A DNA stretch of 46,248 bases from positions 1-46,248 of the forward strand of contig JAQTQQ010000010.1 in the NCBI GenBank assembly GCA_028712175.1, written 5' to 3'. Below, piece by piece: positions 43,531-46,248 of this stretch. Every line of letters begins with the position of its first letter. The first letter of the stretch is position 1. Source of the DNA: Candidatus Omnitrophota bacterium (GTDB lineage: Bacteria > Omnitrophota > Gorgyraeia > Gygaellales > Profunditerraquicolaceae). Under the pieces are notes generated by a model. The model did not search any database, was not told the origin of the DNA, and worked only from the letters and a program-made list of their open reading frames with translations. Both the position numbers and the translations under genes were made by a program.

Positions 43531-44277
43531 CTATACCCTTACATCAATACCTGAATGAGCGAGAAACTGTTTTGCGCTTCGAATACTTGTTTCTGTAAAG
43601 TGATAAATATTCGTTGTGCACACCGCCTGCGCTTTGCCAAGCTTAAAACCATCGACAAAATCCTGCCACTTTCCTACTCCCCCGCTAACCAATACAGGGA
43701 TATCGATAGCCTCAGAGACAATTCTGTTTAGATAATTATCATAACCTTCTAGGGTGCCATCACGGTCTATGGAGGTAAGCATAATCTCTCCGGCTCCGGA
43801 AGCCTGCGCTTTTCTGGCCCAAGTAACAACGTCCAAACCCGTAGCTTTATTCCCAAATTCAGAAAATACTTCGTAATCCCCGGAGGGCATTCTTCTGGCA
43901 TCAATGGATACGACAACGCACTGAGAACCAAACTGCATTGCTGCTTCCCTGATAAATTCGGGACGGCGCAAAGCTTCAGAATTAATGATAATCTTATCCG
44001 CACCGAAACGTAATAAACGCTTAAAATCATTAATAGTTCTAACCCCGCCACCCGCAGCAAGGGGAACAAAACAATTCCGGGCAAAATCACTTACGACAGT
44101 AAAAAAATGATCTTTGCTGCCTTGCCCAAACCTGGTTATGTCCAAAACCACGATCTCATCTATTGACCAAGCATCGACAAAATTCAAAGTATATCTATAA
44201 TCAGGAATAAAATTCCTTGTCCTGAATAAAACACCGTCATTAAAAGTCAAAACGGTAATAAGGCGGTTTTTCAGCAT
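43531..44277 (-). CDS. HisF-like cyclase subunit of a sugar amidotransferase system
   Basis: A 248-residue (beta-alpha)8 barrel related to imidazole glycerol phosphate synthase HisF. VPLAAGGGVRTINDFKRLLRFGADKIIINSEAL, VVSIDARRMPSG (equivalent of D130) and ITMLTSIDRDGTLEGYDNYL-like features are kept. The first catalytic Asp (D11, normally L-D-V-x-D-G) is replaced: the start reads ITVLTFNDGV, with Thr at position 11. That fits a specialised copy that passes ammonia to a sugar amidotransferase rather than making IGP for histidine. It overlaps hisH by seven bases and precedes the amidotransferase. Confidence 0.88.
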   Translation of the reverse strand: MLKNRLITVLTFNDGVLFRTRNFIPDYRYTLNFVDAWSIDEIVVLDITRFGQGSKDHFFTVVSDFARNCFVPLAAGGGVRTINDFKRLLRFGADKIIINSEALRRPEFIREAAMQFGSQCVVVSIDARRMPSGDYEVFSEFGNKATGLDVVTWARKAQASGAGEIMLTSIDRDGTLEGYDNYLNRIVSEAIDIPVLVSGGVGKWQDFVDGFKLGKAQAVCTTNIYHFTETSIRSAKQFLAHSGIDVRV

Positions 44278-44885
44278 AGCGAAAGAAAATTATTCAAAAG
44301 CTTTAATCCGATTGACTGGCTCTTCTCCGGATGAAACTGGGTTCCAAAGATATTATCCTTATGGAAAGCAGCTGTAAACTGTATTCCGTATTCACATTCA
44401 GCAACGATAGCTTGTTTTTCTTCGCAACACACATGAAAACTGTGTACAAAATAAAAAAGCTCGTTTGATAAAATTCCCGTAAAAAGCGGGTCTTCCTTTA
44501 TCAAAACAATCCCATTCCATCCTACGTGAGGAATCCTTAAATTCGTCCCAGAATTAAGTTTTTTGACCGAAGCATTTATCCATCCTAACCCCTCATGTTT
44601 TCCGAATTCATAGCTTATTTTTGCCATAAGCTGGCTTCCTAAACAGATACCAAGGATTGGGGTTTTCTTCTCAAGGACGGATTGATTCAAGCATTCAATT
44701 AGGCCCAAAGAATGCAGGTTTTTCATTCCATCGCCAAAAGCGCCGACGCCCGGCAGGATAAGTTTATCCGCGCTTAAGATCTCTTCTTTATCATGCGTCT
44801 CAAAAGGAAGATAGCCGAGCTTACTCACCGCACCAGATACCGACCTTAAATTACCTAGACCATAATCAACTATAGCAACCTTCAT
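44271..44885 (-). CDS. HisH-like glutaminase subunit of a sugar amidotransferase system
   Basis: A class I glutamine amidotransferase of 204 residues, usual HisH length, from the ATG at 44885. The start is MKVAIVDYGLGNLRSVSGAVSKLGY; the nucleophile is C81 in LGICLGSQLM, and H/E follow in FGTQFHPEKSQS. It releases ammonia from glutamine for channelling through the HisF-like barrel. The ORF track's longer start is a TTG inside the asparagine synthase gene and would add 33 unrelated residues. The ATG lies one base after that gene's stop. Its partner genes show it serves sugar amidination, not histidine synthesis. Confidence 0.92.
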   Translation of the reverse strand: MKVAIVDYGLGNLRSVSGAVSKLGYLPFETHDKEEILSADKLILPGVGAFGDGMKNLHSLGLIECLNQSVLEKKTPILGICLGSQLMAKISYEFGKHEGLGWINASVKKLNSGTNLRIPHVGWNGIVLIKEDPLFTGILSNELFYFVHSFHVCCEEKQAIVAECEYGIQFTAAFHKDNIFGTQFHPEKSQSIGLKLLNNFLSLC

Positions 44886-44886
44886 A

Positions 44887-46248
44887 TTAATGTTTCTCTT
44901 TGACTTTAAACACCTTTTTCCAATCGTTAAAAACGAGCTTTTTGTATTCGCTGCGATCATACGTTCCGCTTTTACCCCATCCAAACCAATGATTTATTGG
45001 CGCACTAAAACCCCGCTTATCCACTCGGCAAGCAATTTCTTTAGGAATAAACTTCTTGGCGATTCTTTTTAAGATCCATTTTGTAATACCGTTTTTGATC
45101 TTATACTTCTGAGGTATGCTAAAAGCAAAACAGATTAAACGATAATCGAGAAACGGTGCTCTATTCTCAACGCTAAAAGCCATATTTATCCTATCGGAGA
45201 ACTGCAAAAGCTCTTGCATCGTAGTATAGAGGTCACATGCCCCCATAGAATGAATATGTTTAAACTTCATTTTTGAAAAGTAAAATTCCACTGCCTCTTC
45301 AAGGAAACTTTTTATCCTTCCATTATAACGGTTTTCGCATCTATTAATTAAACGCGCGTATCTTTCAACAGAAGAACCATAATAACGGTTAATTAAATAT
45401 GAGTAGCTATCAAGCGCCTTCAAATTCTTTATTTGTTCATCGTGGTTTAAAAGATGATACCGGTGATAACCCGAGAATAGTTCGTCAGCACCGTCACCGG
45501 AAAGAACAACTTTGATATCTTTTGAGGCGCGCTCAAGGAGCATCCATAGACTAAACGAAGTCCATGTGCACGGCGTGTCCAGATGATAAGCGATTTTTTC
45601 CCTGGTACGGGTAAAATCTTCGGATACGGGGTTTATAACAATGAGCTGTTTTTTAATCTTTTTTGCAACCAACCGTGCGTAATAAATTTCATCGTAACCG
45701 GAAACAGGATAATGACAGGTGTAAATGTAATCCGGGCGCGCTATACAAGCAATTAAAGCACTATCAACGCCGCCGCTAATAAAAGTGCCAAATTTGTGTA
45801 CACAATTTCTCGTTCTTAATTGTATGGAGTCGACGATTAAATTAGTAAGTTGAATTTCAATTTTCTTGAGGTTATCCGGGACCGAAATTAAATTATCCCA
45901 AACTTTCCAATATGACTTTTTCTTAAAAGTTAAATCTACCGCATTAACTATTATATAATCTCCCGGCATAAGGCAATAAATACCTTTAAAAAGAGTCTCC
46001 TCTCCGACATTAAATTCAAATGCTTCGTAGGAAAGGCAATTTTCGTTTAAATGCGGTTCTATAATTTTAAGAAGTGCCTTAATTTCACTGGCAAATGCGA
46101 AAAATTCATCAGTATAGATATAATAAAGAGGTTTTTCACCGGCACGATCACGTACCAAATATAGCTCTCTTTTAATCTTATCAAATATAGCAAAAGCATA
46201 CATACCATTATAATCAGAAAACGAATCTACCCCTTTCTCTAAATAATG
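44887..46248 (-). CDS. Asparagine-synthase-like amidotransferase, N-terminus cut by window edge
   Basis: The frame stays open to the right edge (HYLEKGVDSFSDYNGMYAFAIFD before the ORF-track Met), so the true start and the expected Cys2 nucleophile lie outside the window. Visible are LVRDRAGEKPLYY and FAFASEIKALL of the glutaminase half, GTFISGGVDSALIACIA (ATP loop), VVLSGDGADELFSGYHRYHLL and SVENRAPFLDYRLICFAF. It is a second, distinct AsnB-type protein from that at 26010. Placed one base before the HisH-like gene, it probably amidates a sugar carboxylate of the same nonulosonate module, or transfers an amino group; by inference, it is not a histidine or asparagine housekeeping enzyme. Confidence 0.9.
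   Translation of the reverse strand, partial: HYLEKGVDSFSDYNGMYAFAIFDKIKRELYLVRDRAGEKPLYYIYTDEFFAFASEIKALLKIIEPHLNENCLSYEAFEFNVGEETLFKGIYCLMPGDYIIVNAVDLTFKKKSYWKVWDNLISVPDNLKKIEIQLTNLIVDSIQLRTRNCVHKFGTFISGGVDSALIACIARPDYIYTCHYPVSGYDEIYYARLVAKKIKKQLIVINPVSEDFTRTREKIAYHLDTPCTWTSFSLWMLLERASKDIKVVLSGDGADELFSGYHRYHLLNHDEQIKNLKALDSYSYLINRYYGSSVERYARLINRCENRYNGRIKSFLEEAVEFYFSKMKFKHIHSMGACDLYTTMQELLQFSDRINMAFSVENRAPFLDYRLICFAFSIPQKYKIKNGITKWILKRIAKKFIPKEIACRVDKRGFSAPINHWFGWGKSGTYDRSEYKKLVFNDWKKVFKVKEKH

Noticed and set aside
44271-44277. Idea that hisH and hisF belong to histidine biosynthesis
   Set aside because: No other his gene is present, the HisF-like protein lacks the first catalytic Asp, and the next gene is a sugar amidotransferase.
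1-46248. Search for CRISPR arrays, tRNA, rRNA, insertion sequences and phage genes
   Set aside because: No regularly spaced repeats, cloverleaf-like gene, transposase or integrase motifs were seen; almost all sequence is accounted for by minus-strand coding genes.

Overview
All genes in this window lie on the minus strand and form a dense block, read right to left, for building surface polysaccharide and decorating sugars. I count about 35 genes, most overlapping or separated by fewer than 30 bases. Both edges cut genes: a mannose-1-phosphate guanylyltransferase (manC type) loses its C-terminus at the left, and an asparagine-synthase-like amidotransferase loses its N-terminus at the right. 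The ORF track omits the left one and shortens the right one. I see no rRNA, tRNA, CRISPR array, transposase or integrase.

The organism is probably an uncultivated Gram-negative bacterium. The evidence is an ADP-heptose-type GT9 transferase, two O-antigen-ligase (Wzy_C) proteins, a polyprenyl-phosphate sugar phosphotransferase and a MurJ/Wzx-type flippase. The moderate AT bias, frequent TTG starts and large mixed glycan cluster would suit a deep-branching lineage such as Candidatus Omnitrophota. That placement is a guess from overall impression; no marker gene is present.

Reading in the direction of transcription. (A) About 46.2-37.3 kb is a nonulosonic-acid (sialic-acid-like) module: AsnB-like, HisH, HisF and an N-acetyl-sugar amidotransferase (an amidination set), a methyltransferase, a NeuB/PseI synthase, a PseG-like protein lacking the usual catalytic His, a formyltransferase, a PIG-L deacetylase and another methyltransferase. 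(B) About 37.0-17.8 kb holds a MurJ-like flippase, a surface carbohydrate protein, four methyltransferase domains (one fused to a GT4 glycosyltransferase), GT4 enzymes, a full-length AsnB, an unidentified membrane protein, and an initiation set (4-reductase-like SDR, PglC-size phosphoglycosyl transferase, FlaA1/CapD-type dehydratase), then an O-antigen ligase homologue and a polysaccharide deacetylase. (C) About 17.7 kb to the left edge begins with the best promoter I can see. It carries a methyltransferase, formyltransferase, nucleotide-sugar dehydrogenase, DegT aminotransferase, GT2, SDR, TylC3-like C-methyltransferase, GT-C-like membrane protein, methyltransferase, radical SAM enzyme, methyltransferase, the CDP-glucose pair RfbF/RfbG, GT2, a second O-antigen ligase homologue, GT9 and ManC.

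Together the genes describe a lipid-linked glycan built from unusual sugars: a CDP-6-deoxyhexose that may be C-methylated, 4-amino/formamido sugars, uronic acids or uronamides, a QuiNAc-like initiating sugar, and an amidinated, N-formylated nonulosonate. Ten methyltransferase domains in 46 kb is the most conspicuous trait. The strongest candidate for a new variant pathway is module A.
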